Shown one piece after another: positions 35,605-47,450 of a stretch of 64,000 nucleotides of DNA. Both the position numbers and the translations under genes were made by a program. Origin of the DNA: Brienomyrus brachyistius (taxonomy: Eukaryota; Chordata; Actinopteri; Osteoglossiformes; Mormyridae). Within the stretch, counting starts at the first letter, position 1. Every line of letters starts with the position of its first letter. The notes beneath the pieces were generated by a model. The model saw only the letters and a program-made list of their open reading frames with translations. It searched no databases and was not told the DNA's origin. The stretch covers positions 3,425,001-3,489,000 of the forward strand of contig NC_064537.1 in the NCBI RefSeq assembly GCF_023856365.1. The letters are read 5' to 3'.

Positions 35605-36895
35605 TAGGCCTCCCTGTAAGATGGACTGGAACAGTGGTGTATTCCTGCTGGCCAGTTTTCCAGCTAAAACTCCGTATTCTTCCAACGATAGCTATACAGA
35701 ACAGTCTTCCTTGAGTTACGTGCACTGCCTTGCTCAGATGATCGCATTTCTCGCAGCGTGGCTGTTTTTCCATGCATACCGATCGCCGCGCTCCATCAAC
35801 AGCACAAGTCGCATGAGAACTCTTGAGATGCGAGATCCGTTTCATCAAAATCCTGGGACGTCTGAAGAACTGGCCGAAGTCGGCGGCGATTCCATTACAA
35901 CGCCTGCCATGTGTCTGTGAGTGGTCAAGCTGAACGGGGCAGTGACCAGGCTCCGGTGTTAACCCGCAAGGGCAACGTCGATGTCAGCAGCGTTACGCCC
36001 TGAGCCCGGTCTGTGGCTGCCTTGGCTGAGTCGCGTGTCACGCATTCAAACTCAAAAAAGTTTTTAAAAAGTTAATCATTTCTTCCGGCCCCCACCAGGC
36101 CAGAAAAAAATGAGGGTGGGGCTCGTATCAGACAACCTTGAATCCAGCACAGTTTAGGAGCGAGCTTAAATCTAACATGCTCTTTGTCAAGGGACCCCCC
36201 CCCCCTTGCCCCCCACCCCTCAGGGAGACAGCCGCAGGTCCCTGAAAAAGCAAACAGGACGGTGAGATCGGGACGGCGGGAAAACAAGCCAGCTTATTTT
36301 TTCCTTCACTGCGTCTCCTGGGAAATGCAGCCAGCGCTAACGTGCGAGACAGGGGACATCAATTTGTTTCTCTACCTCCATCTCACCTCCTTTAACATTT
36401 TTTTCTTCTCCTCTCATCTTTTTTTTCTATAGCTTACAAGAACCTAAAAAAATCCAAATACATTTTTCCCATTACATTCCACTATGGAACGCAGCGAAAA
36501 TGCTACCCCACTACTCATATTGCTGTTTGCAAGCCCACCAGAAAAAAAAATTAATGAATTGAAAAGCAGGGGGGCTGTAGTCTGATTCTCTTTTTTGACG
36601 CCTGCTCCCCGAGGGCCATTAAACTGGAGTCTTACTTAACCGCCCTGCCCCGTTTGCAAAAACAGGAATGAAAGGAACGTAAGTGGTCTCATTTTCCGCG
36701 AGCCCGATCCCCAACGTACTGGCCCCCCCCGGCCCATCCCCAACTGCTTTCATGCTCTCATCCCCCTTCCCAATCCCTCTAATTTTACACCACATAGCTT
36801 CGCATTTAATAAGGTTATATTCTAAAAACGACGCGCTTCCAACGCATTTGTACCTCGTTCAGCCAGCAATTTTCTCTTTGTGGAATTACTTGCAG
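35605..36895. other. Unique noncoding stretch
   Basis: No gene recognised. A 99-codon + frame and a 121-codon - frame at 35483-35920 overlap each other and run into the MITE; neither shows a known domain. The part at 36340-36680 is AT-rich and repeat-free. Confidence 0.4.
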
Positions 36896-37180
36896 GTACA
36901 TGCTCCTCCGGCATTCGCATGAATTTATGAATTATACATGGATCGCGATTCCGGGCGCGCAGAACCGGCGGTGCATCCCCGCGACACGGCGCGCATCTCA
37001 ATGCGCAGCGTCCGCTTACACTCGCCGTGCTGCGGCGGAGTTCTCCACAAACGTGTCCCGCCGTAAATCAGCGCAGGTATCTGCCGTGTACCTCCCGGCC
37101 TGTTTTAGAGGGAGATAGACTTCGGGACGCAGCACTTTGAAGCGCATCGCCTCGACGCATTCTCGGTCAATCTCGTCTGT
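36896..37180 (+). promoter_or_regulatory. Small CpG-rich island
   Basis: About 280 bases with a high CpG count (GGGCGCGCAGAACCGGCGG, ATCCCCGCGACACGGCGCGC, CTCGCCGTGCTGCGGCGGAG) in an otherwise CpG-poor context. Unmethylated CpG islands usually mark promoters or regulatory elements. An open segment at 36896-37076 with possible splice borders lies inside it and is discussed as a finding. No known protein was recognised. Confidence 0.4.
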
Positions 37181-37382
37181 TTAATGTTGAAATTGCATGT
37201 CCAGAGTGAGAAATATCTGAAAGAAAGAAACATCTTTTTTGGGCGTATTTTAAAATGATATATTTCTATTTTTTGTACATACAGGGTGGAGATTCAGTTG
37301 GGTTTCGAAGTCACTCAGTCATCTTCCCGCATCTTATTAATTTCGATAAGCTGTTATTCATCTCTCCGACGTACAGTAGAAG

Positions 37383-37445
37383 GAAGGCTTTTAATTTACG
37401 CATGATCCCTGGGAGTCAAACCCATGACCTTTGCATTGTTAGCCC
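37383..37445 (-). mobile_element. tRNA-derived SINE head fragment
   Basis: The minus strand reads GGGCTAACAATGCAAAGGTC followed by ATGGGTTTGACTCCCAGGGA, with a B-box-like GGTTTGACTCC. This is the tRNA-like head of a common fish SINE type; the body is missing. Confidence 0.5.
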
Positions 37446-37489
37446 AATTAATGTTACTAATAATATGGTTTAGAAGGTGGCTGTTTTGT

Positions 37490-37720
37490 GTATGAGCATA
37501 TTCAAGGTTCCAGGATTGTAGTCTTGAGGTTCCCATTGTGTGTGGTGTTTGCATCTCATATTTGTACTTTTTCCTGTGGTCTGAAGACATGCTTTTGGGA
37601 TAATTGGTGTCTCTAATTGCCGTTCCAGTTGTGCCCCTGCCTTGTGCTCTGCCTCCTATGATAGGCTCCAAAGGCTCCGTGTGACCCTCACTAAGGTCTG
37701 TGGTTGGATGATGGATGGAG
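37490..37720 (+). mobile_element. V-SINE/L2-like body with GATG tail
   Basis: The ordered words TTGTGTGTGGTGTTTGCA, TTTTTCCTGTGGTCTGAAGA, ATGCTTTTGGGATAATTGGT, GTCTCTAATTGCC, CTCCTATGATAGGCTCC, CGTGTGACCCTCACTAAGG and a GGATGATGGATGGA tail match the body and tail of widespread fish V-SINE-type repeats as I recall them. Diverged. Confidence 0.6.
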
Positions 37721-38114
37721 GGGGTGGGATTTCTCATGCCCCACCTCTCACTCCTATTCCAGCCAATGCAGAGTGACGGGAAGGTGATTGACAGCACACA
37801 GAAATCGTACCTGCGCAGGGATCTGAAGCCCTATTGTGTATTTTGCTCCTCTTTTATGACAGCTTACTCTGACAAAGTGCTGTGTTAGCGCCAAGGTGGG
37901 GGGCACAGGTCAAGGTGGGGGGACAGACACCATTAATTATAGAGGAAGAAAAGAAGAAACCTGGGGAAGGAGCTTTAACACACGTACACGAATATGCACC
38001 TGGTATTCTCCGCTGTAATTAACAGGAGGTTGGAAATATACTGTCTTTGGTTTTTGGTATGAAAGCAGAGAAGCTGTTAACCAGGATCAGTCATTATCCT
38101 GCCAAGGAGATGGA

Positions 38115-38188
38115 GCACAGACACACATACGCAGGCTCACAGACACACACACATGCGCACACACACTCATACGCAGGCTCACATACAT

Positions 38189-38225
<37 letters not shown>

Positions 38226-38650
38226 CTCACAGACACACATTCACACAGGCTTACAGACATGTGCACACAAATACAAGCTCACAGACACACATACACTCAT
38301 ACACAGGCTCACAGACACACACACATGTGCACACACAGACACACACTCATACGCAGGCTCACAGACATGCACACACACACACTCATACGCAGGCTCACAG
38401 ACATGCACACACACACACACAGGCTCACAGACACACACTCACACAGGCTAACAGACATGCACACACACACACAGGCTCACAGACACACACTCACACAGGC
38501 TTACAGACATGTGCACACAAATACAGGCTCACAGACACACACATACACTCATACGCAGGCTCACAGACATGCACACACACACACAGGCTCACAAACATGC
38601 ACACACAGACACACACACACAGATACACAGACTCAGAAACATGCACAGAC
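38115..38650. repeat. CA-rich compound minisatellite
   Basis: (CA)n tracts alternate with a recurring phrase CAGGCTCACAGACACACACT or CAGGCTCACAGACATGCACA. At least ten copies of the phrase occur with variable spacing. All + frames are open (Thr/His-rich), giving overlapping frames of 134-172 codons that are artefacts. Confidence 0.95.
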
Positions 38651-41394
38651 CAACATTATCCACGTAACTAGATGACTGTTTCCAAAAGATTTGAGAAAAA
38701 ATTTGAAAATAAGACCCCGTTTTTCACCGAAGAAACATTTTTACATTGAAATAATTCACATTCACATTAGCATTTCTCTCTCACTCTGTCTCTCTCTCAC
38801 TCTCGCTCTTTCATTATTCGTTTATTATATAATTCACATATTTTAATAGTTGTAAGATTTATCCAGACAGATCACTCCTGATTAATGCAGGTTCACATGC
38901 AGTAACTGGGCTCATCACCCACGCATGTTTCCCATCAAACGGCTGAAAATGCGATAGACGCAGGTGCCTGGCCGTCTGGCCAAATATGGCAAGGGATCAG
39001 GGCCAAAAAGCATCCAAAGAGCAGCAGGCGAGCGACAGGCTGGCCAGTCACTCCTCAGCCCCTCACTCGCCAGCAGCCAGTCCCGCCTCCCATAAATATC
39101 CAAATGCATGTCACCACACCGCCACCAGGCGGCACTCTTCACACCCCCCACCCCCGCAGCAAGGTCACGCTTTCCTTGTCTTTGACCGCCGGTTTAATGA
39201 GGCCCACATTTATTCAGAGCTTGCATCAGGCTCCCCCCCAGGTCCGACCAGATCCGACCAGAACCGCGGTATCCACCTCAGAAGATAACGAGGGGTCACT
39301 GGGAACGTAGAAAACACAAAGGAAGTCGCTTTAAAAATTCATACGGAGTTTATACCCGACGCAGCCGCTGCATAATGGGGGACGAGGCGATGCATCGCAA
39401 TAAGAGCGGCGCCCGTCGGGGGGGGGGGCTCCTCTGCTTCCGCTTTGTCCCTGGGGTTCCTGCGACTGCGCCCTTTGTATTCCGCAGATGTTCTCCCACA
39501 AAAATGTCTGGGAAACGGGAGGGCAGCAGAGGGTGAAATGGGGGGGGGGGGGGTCTCTGGAGCAGCGAGAGGACAAGTAGGAAGAGGGGGGCGGGGTGAT
39601 TCCCTACCTGTGGAATTCTGGGAGAGGAGCCAGCGTCGGACGTACTGTGATTCCACTTGAGGGACGACCGTATCCCCCATTACATAGCACAGTCAGCTTT
39701 GGGGGGGCTTGTTTGTGCAGCTGGGAGCTGGGGCCCAGGAAATCCTGTGTGACACAGCGACACCCCCACACAAAACAATCCGGGCCGCTTTTGTGACGTG
39801 TGTATCGATCCGGTGACCCGAAGGCACAGATCTCCCTAAGCCGCTTATTCCGATTTATCCGAGCACGCTCCGAATTCCTCGCCTGCTCCCGGTCACTGGT
39901 GCCAGAGCCTGGCCAGGCGTGTCCATAATCCAGTGCAAAAAATAAATAAATAACTCACCGGGTTCACTGCAGCGGCAAGTTACGCTGGGTCTGTGCTGAG
40001 CGTCTGCTGCCGCCAGGAGGGTTAGACATCCTGATCCATATTAGATTTAGATGAATTAGAAATTTCACTTAGGATAGACGGCTGTGGCTTCAGCTGTCTG
40101 GAGGGCACGGCTGTTGTACCATTAATTGCAGGGCAGTGCTGTGGATCCTTTAACCCAAAGAACTGCCGGCATATATGAGAGAATTTCTTTGAATCAAATA
40201 GCCAGCTAATGAGCAACATATTAAGAATCTGTAAATGTAAGATGGGGAGCGTAGGGGGGGCAATCAGGGGGCAAGTCAAACCCAAGTGCCCAAACACCCT
40301 AGACCTCTCCCAGGGAGCCGCTATTTACAGGGGATACTTGTTCGCCCTATGATCTGACACTAGGGGGAGTCCTTCCAGCAGCTCACTGGCAAACGCTAAA
40401 CCCTCACTTCCAGCAGCTTGGGGTTCCTGCCCCGAGGGCTTTGTCCACTTGTTCCATTAATGTTCCATTACAGCTACGGGGTGTCATCTCATTCCAGGTG
40501 GGGTGGGGTGCGAGATCACAGCCCCAAATATGGTAACTTGTTTGACACCCACACCCGGGCATGTGCTAAATAACTAATGGCAACGCCCACGACTCCCTAA
40601 CCCAGCTGTAATGAGATCATAAAAGGCAAATAAGCACCTAATGAGCACGGGACAGGGCCACATGTGTGTTTACTAACTGGGGAGACAGGCGTCCCCATCT
40701 AGCGTCGCCCTCCCACGCATTCACTCGTTCAGCCTTAATTGAAATCCCTTCGAACCCGGCAGGTAAACGCAGCGGGCCGTCTTCACAGGGGAAGGGCGCC
40801 AGCTCTAATTAGCGCCTGGCTAACGCTGCGCCGAGCCCCCGCGTGACGGCGGCCGGCCTTGGTTTGCCGAGGAAGAGGGGCGGGGTTGATTCCGAGTGAT
40901 GTGAGCGAGCGCAGGCACGCGTATGCATGCTGAAAAACACACAACCACAAACAAGGATGCTGTGATTTTTTTCTAAGCAGCTGGGGGGGGGAGATGTTCT
41001 CCCGTAAGCAGGCTCATATAAATGGTGTTTGTCTGAACCACTGGCATGTGTTCCAGGAAACTAGTCGCTTGTTTGTTTTGCTACCACTCAATTTATTTGA
41101 GCCGAAGGTCTTGTTGTTCGGCAGAAGTGCCCTGCTCTCTCTTTCCCCTCTCCCTCTCTCTGTCAGGGGCATCGACCCTCAAAGATGACCTCACAGGGTG
41201 GCTTATTGGATGGCAACAGAAGCAGGACGTGGCTGATTGGCCAGGTCTCCTTGACGTACGATGCGGTGAAGTCCAGGCTTGTGTTGAAGGAACTGAAGGG
41301 GGGAAACAAGCAGATTAAAAAGAGATTCATTCCAAACAAGATTCGGGAGACTGAGAGTGCTGGGGATGGAGGGGCCATTTGTGAGCACACAGCG

Positions 41395-41450
41395 GGCAGT
41401 CACCACGACGACCCCACAGCGGGCAGTCACCACGACGACCCCAAATGCCT
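41395..41450. repeat. 27-bp direct repeat, 2 copies
   Basis: Two adjacent copies of CAGCGGGCAGTCACCACGAC + GACCCCA with no difference. Probably a recent duplication. Confidence 0.9.
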
Positions 41451-42609
41451 TTCGCCGAATGGGCGTCCTCCCTAGTGGACGCAAATCAGCCGCATCGGAG
41501 CCAATCTCACACCTCGAACTTGCGAGATGTTTCCTTACCTCATCCACAGCCCTGACTCCTTTATTTAATGAGCGAGTTTATATTTCGGGGGCCGGGGGGG
41601 TCTGTATCTCCATTTTAGGGTTAGACACCCCCCCTTATCCCACGCCATCCTGATTTCCAGCATCCTCTCGTGGGTCTTCATTTTAGTGACAGACAGTGTT
41701 TCTGTTCCCTGTCTGTGACATCACTGCCCAAATACCCAGGGAGGGGTGGTGTTAGGGAGGGGTGCTGTTAGGGAAGGGTGTATTTGGAGAGGGTGGGGTT
41801 AGGGAGGGGTTCAGATCTCACAACCATTCAGGTCACTGAAATAGATTAGCCCCCCTCTGCAGTTTAGCAAGTCCCATCCAGGGGGAGCTGAGCAGCGTGT
41901 GATTGGTTGATTTGCCGCATGGATTTCTGGGTAGCCCCATTCCACAGACCTTAATATGGGCCCCCCAGGAGAAATAGGATGTGAGCAGCAGCCTGGGTGG
42001 GGGGCATGAGCAGGCATATACATCTCGGCCATGACGGATGCTCTCCAGGGTCCTGCTATGTGCAGATAAGTAGGGTAACCCCCACCCCCCTCCACATGGG
42101 GGCGACCTTCCGGTTGCAGGAGGCTCACAAAGCCGTAGGGCTGTGCTTGGCCTAAACGAAGTGATTTCAAAGGGTTGGTTAGAGTAAAAATCTACTGCGA
42201 ATGATCAATAAACTATTTATTACAGCTGTGGGGGGGGGGGGGGATACGCTGGATGTCTGTAAGCCCAGCACCAATTCCCAGCATTCTCCGCCATGGCACA
42301 CTGACCCCCCCGTAGCCCCACCCATCAGCCTGACCCGGTATTCTTACACTCACTTGCAGTCCCCCATCACCCCCTACAGCAGACATTATCAAAGACTGGT
42401 ATTTAAATCACCCCCTTTTGACCCCCCCCGGAGTAAGTGTTCCACGGACCCCCCCGACCTGGATCAGTTAATGAAAACCTCAGACCCCCGAAAGCACCGG
42501 CTAAGGCTAGCAGGCTCACAGAAGCTGCTGCCGCGTTTGATCCACCTCCACCATCTCGAAACAACACTTTGTAAGTATTTTTAAATCTCTCTGGGAAAGA
42601 ATGAGGGGC

Positions 42610-42705
42610 GGGGGGTCATTTTTAACTGAAATTAAACTTTTAATTAAAGCCTCGGATTGAATATTAATGAAAACAGATGCCACAATTAGGCAGCGATCCC
42701 CCTCC
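42610..42705. promoter_or_regulatory. Candidate conserved noncoding element
   Basis: Contains CTGAAATTAAACTTTTAATT, GGATTGAATATTAATGAAAA and GCCACAATTAGGCAGC: dense homeodomain-type cores without repeats. Inference only. Confidence 0.3.
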
Positions 42706-43330
42706 CCCGTTGTCATTTAGATGGCACCTCTATTTTTTAGAGGACAACGCGTTCTGGGGGCTCACGTGGGAAACTCAGTGGGCGGGGACTAATTACTGAC
42801 AGCTGACTGGCCAATGGCGTTAACTCCCTCAAACCCTACCTAAGCAATCAGGCTCTGATTAGCTACACAGGTCGGCAAATGGCCCAACTTCCCCCTTGCA
42901 TGTGGGTTTCTAAAGATTATTTGTGTAGCTATTACTCAGAAAGGTACACAGCGGTAGCATTATAAGCTAGGGGAGAGGTAAGAATCGGGGGGGGGGGGGA
43001 TTTAAATGGGATTGATATACACCTGCGGATGTGGGGAGTGTGGGGGGGGCATAATTCTTTTCCTAGAGACCTTGGAAACGATTTGAAGAGAATTTTACTG
43101 AAGGTTCAGCCTTGGATTCATAACTTAGATATGAAAATCGGAGAGCAGATAATAAGAGTAAGAAAAAAAAGTCTACTAATACAAAAAGCCTTTTCCCAAA
43201 CCCTTATATTTTTATTTACCTTTTTCACAGCGGTGTGTAATTACCACAGAAGGTTTTTATTAATGACACCAGACGCAATCACTCTGTCACAACAATGAGT
43301 CAAAGTTAGCAGGTCTGATTTTGTCCTGTG

Positions 43331-43540
43331 GGAGGTGTGTGGTTCAGTGGGTTCAGCCTCTGTGCTTGTGACCAGAAGGATGGTGGTTTAAATCCCACGC
43401 TCAGCAGGACTAGCCACATACCTGTCGGGACCTTGAGCAAGCAGCCCCTCACCCCCCTGAAGATGCTCCAGAGAGCCCCAAGCTTTCACCTCCATATGTG
43501 TGTGTATGTCCTTAAAACGAGAGCGCAATGGCATGTGTGA
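43331..43540 (+). mobile_element. tRNA-derived SINE
   Basis: A-box-like GTGGTTCAGTGGGTTCAGCC, a B-box-like GGTTTAAATCCCA at 43384-43396, then GGGACCTTGAGCAAGCAGCC, CCCCAAGCTTTCACCTCC and a TGTGTGTATGTCC end. The same layout recurs in the other SINEs listed at 46.45, 50.5, 58.86, 61.0, 61.3 and 62.6 kb. Confidence 0.75.
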
Positions 43541-45400
43541 AAAATCACATTCCTGTACTTGTGATGCAGCTTCATTTCATACCGCCGGGTGCAGGGGGGG
43601 AGACACTCGTGACCAGGTCACACAGGGACGTAAATCTGTTCACAGCAATCTATGCCAGTGGGAAAAAATGGTGGAAAGATATCTGAGCGGTGGTCCTGTT
43701 CCGACGTCAGGCCCGGCTCTGACAAGACGCACAGTGTTAGCTGCCCATGCGCAGTGTGCAAAGCTCCAGACCGTGGTCGTGAAGAAATCCTGTCTCACGC
43801 TTAACAGCGGTGTTGCGTTTTTGTGACGCATGTACTGCACTCGCGGAATGCGATGCTGGATGTTGCTATGGCTCCCGCATTGCTTTTGCGCTTAAATGGC
43901 CAGACCGGCGTTTTTCACGCAGCACCCTCTCACATGCCTCCTGTCGCTGACCGCAACACTGAGGACGTGTTCGGCAGGATCTCACCTCAAACACCCCCCA
44001 GGGGATGCTTCCCAAGCCTCTGTTATTCTCCCAGAAATATGTTTTTGCGCAGTTTCATAGAGTAGGTACAGGGTCCTTAAAACAGCCTGCTGTAGAAGGC
44101 GCAAGCAGGCCTGATCAAACAGGGCGAGTCAAAGGTAACTTATGTCCCCAAAAATGACCCGCATTTCCTCAGAGACAGTTCTTTGGCCTTGGTGGATTTA
44201 TTGATTTTTTTTCTCTTGTTTTAAACTGACCCTCAAGCTCGAATGGATCAGATACAGCGCAGACACCTTGGCAGAGCCTTATGGGGGCGCTAAAGGTCAC
44301 CCACCACCTTCGGCATTATCACGCAGAGGGAGCCAGGGCTAGGTGGGGGCACGTCCCTCGGCCACAAGGCACCCAGAGAAGGCAGCAAGCAATAAGTGGG
44401 GCCCCCCCCTCCGGGGGAATCATCTTGGGGCAGAATGGGCGGCTCGCTCAGAAAAGCCATTTCAGTTTCGGGTTGGAGGGGGGGAAACGTCATTGCCGGC
44501 GTCTCTGACCGCTAACTGTAGCTGTCTTGTCGTCAATCTGTCCCACGATGCTTTAATAAACCTGCCCCCTCCAGCATCGCTGAAAAGGACAGGGATCGAC
44601 CTGTGTTTAAATGCCATTGCATTGCAGGGGTGTCTGGACCCCTCCCAGCTAGAGAGGAAGCATCAGTCCAGTCGATTCGGAAAGTAAAACCATAGAGCAA
44701 ATATAGAGGAGGGAGGCAGGAGGGCATTTTCCCCGACAGCCTAGTGCTCGGACACAATCCTCACTCTGTCCTCCCAAACTCAGGAGTTTCTCTGCTGAGC
44801 TCTTTGTTTCCGCCTCCGGGCAAATCTCAAAACCTCGGGAGGCAGAGATAAGCATAAACAGAAATATCATTTGGGAAATTTTCCTAAACTCCCACACCCC
44901 CCCCCCCCCCACATCCTTAAGAATATTTCACATCGTAATGTTGTTTCCCTGCAAAGGTCCGTCACGGACGCGCTGATAGATTTCCGCCCCGCACATGCAC
45001 TGCCGTTAATGACGCCCAGCTGCAGTGACAGAACAGCCGGCCGGCTGAAGAAGGGAGGACAGGCTGGGGGGAGAGGAGGGAAACCTCCTCAGGACATTGG
45101 CTCTATTACAGCTGCAGGCAGAAGGTGACTGAAGAAGGCTACGGCTTGTGGGCCCGGTTCCAGGGATCCGTATGATTTAGCTGTAGTTTTTAATGCGGTT
45201 TGCTGCTGGTTGTCATAAAGGTACATTTCCTGTCTTAAGTAGATTTTTATTTACTCTCATTCTGCAATGTCCAGTTCACCTTCCTCAGGTTCCGCCCTCG
45301 ATGTATCCCGCCCCCCCTCCCCCCATATTTGGCATGATAGCGGCTTGTTCAAAGTATGACAACCTTCCTGCTCCAATCGTCAAAAAAAATCTATCAAAAG
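43541..45400. other. Unique noncoding stretch
   Basis: No gene recognised. GC-rich with several G or C runs (for example 44888-44904). Frames up to 114 codons have no known domain. Confidence 0.4.
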
Positions 45401-45404
45401 GAGA

Positions 45405-45505
45405 CAAACACCCATCAACCATAACATTAGAACCACTGACAGGTGACGTGAATGACACTGATCTCATTGCAATAGTGGCACAAGAGGGACCCCCGCAATG
45501 TTAGG
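45405..45505 (+). mobile_element. Tc1/mariner-type terminal fragment
   Basis: CCATCAACCATAACATTAGA, ACCACTGACAGGTGACGTGA, ATGACACTGATCTCATTGCA and GTTAGGCA, in this order, match the terminal part of a widespread fish Tc1-like element as I recall it. Only one end is present; no transposase. A 20-bp array begins directly at its right side. Confidence 0.7.
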
Positions 45506-45645
45506 CACCCTGAGTCATGTGACAGCACCCTGAGTCATGTGACGGCTCCCTGAGTCATGTGACGGCTCCCTGAGTCATGTGACGGCACCCTGAGCCATGT
45601 GACGGCTCCCTGAGTCATGTGACGGCTCCCTGAGTCATGTGACAC
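45505..45645. repeat. 20-bp array of AP-1/E-box-like sites, 7 copies
   Basis: Seven units of CTCCCTGAGTCATGTGACGG or CACCCTGAGTCATGTGACGG with an exact 20-base period. Six have a perfect TGAGTCA (AP-1/TRE core) fused to TCATGTGAC (the M-box/E-box form recognised by MITF/TFE-type factors); the fifth reads TGAGCCATGTGAC. Two helical turns separate neighbouring sites. Binding is not shown. The array abuts a Tc1 relic, from which the first unit may derive. Confidence 0.92.
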
Positions 45646-46454
45646 AGAGATCCCCCTTCATTCACCACCCATCTGAAGGATTCATGAGAGCAGGGGGATA
45701 AAAGAAATGAAAAAGAATGGAAGGCCTCAGAAAGCGAGCGCAAACTAAGGGGGTGAGGCGCAGGCGAGAGTCACTAAGGGGAGGGACACCGTCCCGAATT
45801 CCGCCGAGGGAAGCCATGTTCCCGCACCCACCAAGGAGCTATTTAAAAATCCAGCTCTGGCGTCAAGGCTTAATTAGCATATATATGTCTGCGACGGCCG
45901 CGACGAGAGGCAGGTCGGGGAAAGCACTGGCAAAAACATGGCTGCAGATGGGAAATAAACAAATACAATAAAATGGAGCAGACGAGCGCCTGAGCAAACA
46001 TTAGCAGACGTGCTGAGAAGCGTAATGAACCAGAAGCAGCATAATAACGAACAAGACCTGGATAACGAAGAGGACGGACGGGGGGGGGAGGCGGTGGCCG
46101 GCAGGCGTCTCTCTAGCTGTCTTCGGAGTGTGAGATCTACTGCTACCTCCACATGGAATGGGGACCGCCGGGGGTCTTCATGGGGGGGGGGACAATGACC
46201 TGGAGGAGAGGAAGAAACTCAAAATGGGTCTGCTTTTCCCCAATGTGCACGGAGGCTTTTCCGCAGCGACCCACACCACTAACACGGGTCCCAGTGAGCT
46301 CTTAAGCGGGTATCATCGATGCAGAGGGTGCCAGCCAAGATGCTCTCTGTTAACAGATCAACTTGACAGTAAGGGGGTTTATTTAACTCCCTTTTACTTT
46401 GTACTCCAAACATGTGGGCAGAAACTTGTACACATACATGTGGAGACACATTAG
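45646..46454. other. Unique noncoding stretch
   Basis: No gene recognised. G run near 46079-46088. Confidence 0.4.
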
Positions 46455-46640
46455 GCTGGAGTGTGGCGCTTCAGGTTAGGAGGGCCACCGATTCGAAGCC
46501 CGTATCTGGCAAAATAATCATACCACCACTAGGCACTTGAGCAAGGCCTTTAACCCCCCAAAAACTGCTGCAGGGCATGCTGGATAAATATCTGACTCTG
46601 TGCTCAGACCCCAAGCTTCGCCTTCACCAAATAAATATTT
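46455..46640 (+). mobile_element. tRNA-derived SINE
   Basis: B-box-like ACCGATTCGAAGCC at 46487-46500, then GCACTTGAGCAAGGCCTTTA + ACCCCC, CAGACCCCAAGCTTCGCC and an AAATAAATATTT tail. Same family layout as the copy at 43.3 kb. Confidence 0.75.
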
Positions 46641-46859
46641 CGAGCAATTTTCACTGCTGGCTTCACTGCAAGCTCTTCCCAGCACAGACTGGCCCAAGCT
46701 AGTAACCAGATGGTAAGATGGGCGGGGGGGGAGATCAAATCAACAGGGCAATTTTAATTCAAATGCTGGAGCTGGACACCCCCACCGGGAAGGAAGCTGG
46801 ACAGCAGGAAAACAGACATGTCAATTCCAGCTGCTTACGCACGCTTACTGTTAGCTCTG

Positions 46860-47365
46860 GGCGGGGCTTAGGTTCAAGGGGCGGCTCCCTGGGTCACATG
46901 ACAGGCGGAAGTCAAACTGTGCTGATGTCATTTCCTTTCGGAGCCAAAGGACCATGCTGTGGACACAGCCGCCTTCACACGGCCATCATGATTAGCATCA
47001 ACGGAGAAGTCGGTGTCGGGCAACATTACCAACATGCCTTCCCTTCGCGTCTCTTAAATCACTCGTTTGCGGATGGCTGTCTTTGGTATTTGATTTCCCT
47101 CCACAGTCGTGAAAGATCTATTATAGCATAAAAGAGCAACAGCGGCAAGGTGCCTTAAAAATAAAAGGCTCGCCGTGTGATTGGATTTGGGGATTGATTT
47201 CTTTCCCGTCTCCATGTCATTTTAATGCTCGGAGAGGAGTTACGGGTATTGTCGGCTCTGAATGGCGCCCTTATATTCAAACTGAGCTCCCCGGCGAGAC
47301 GTCAGTTTTGATCCAGCTAAATAAACCGTTTCTAACAGACGAACTGCAGCTCAGTAAATCTCGAA
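46860..47365. promoter_or_regulatory. Candidate conserved noncoding block
   Basis: About 500 bp of repeat-free, CpG-retaining sequence without homopolymer runs. It contains ATGATTAGCATCAACGGAG, TTGATTTCCCTCCACAGTCG, GTGATTGGATTTGGGGATTG (CCAAT-type core) and CAGCTAAATAAACCG. It stands out from the satellite-rich surroundings. Conservation is an inference. Confidence 0.33.
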
Positions 47366-47450
47366 GTAAAGTGGGCCCGTTTGTTGTCTCTGGGGCCCCC
47401 ACCCAAAAAGTCAATTTTAGGCTCTCCATCTCCCATGCACCCCTCCCCTA

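Larger units (their letters stand above)
38651..43328. other. Unique noncoding stretch
   Basis: No gene recognised. Contents: a short CT tract (38776-38812), a G run at 39419-39429 and another at 39540-39553, a regulatory-looking block at 40725-40870 (GCTCTAATTAGCGCCTGGC), a 27-bp direct repeat (41395-41450), a TTAGGG-like G-rich block (41739-41815) and an AT-rich candidate element at 42610-42705. The rest shows nothing nameable. Confidence 0.4.
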
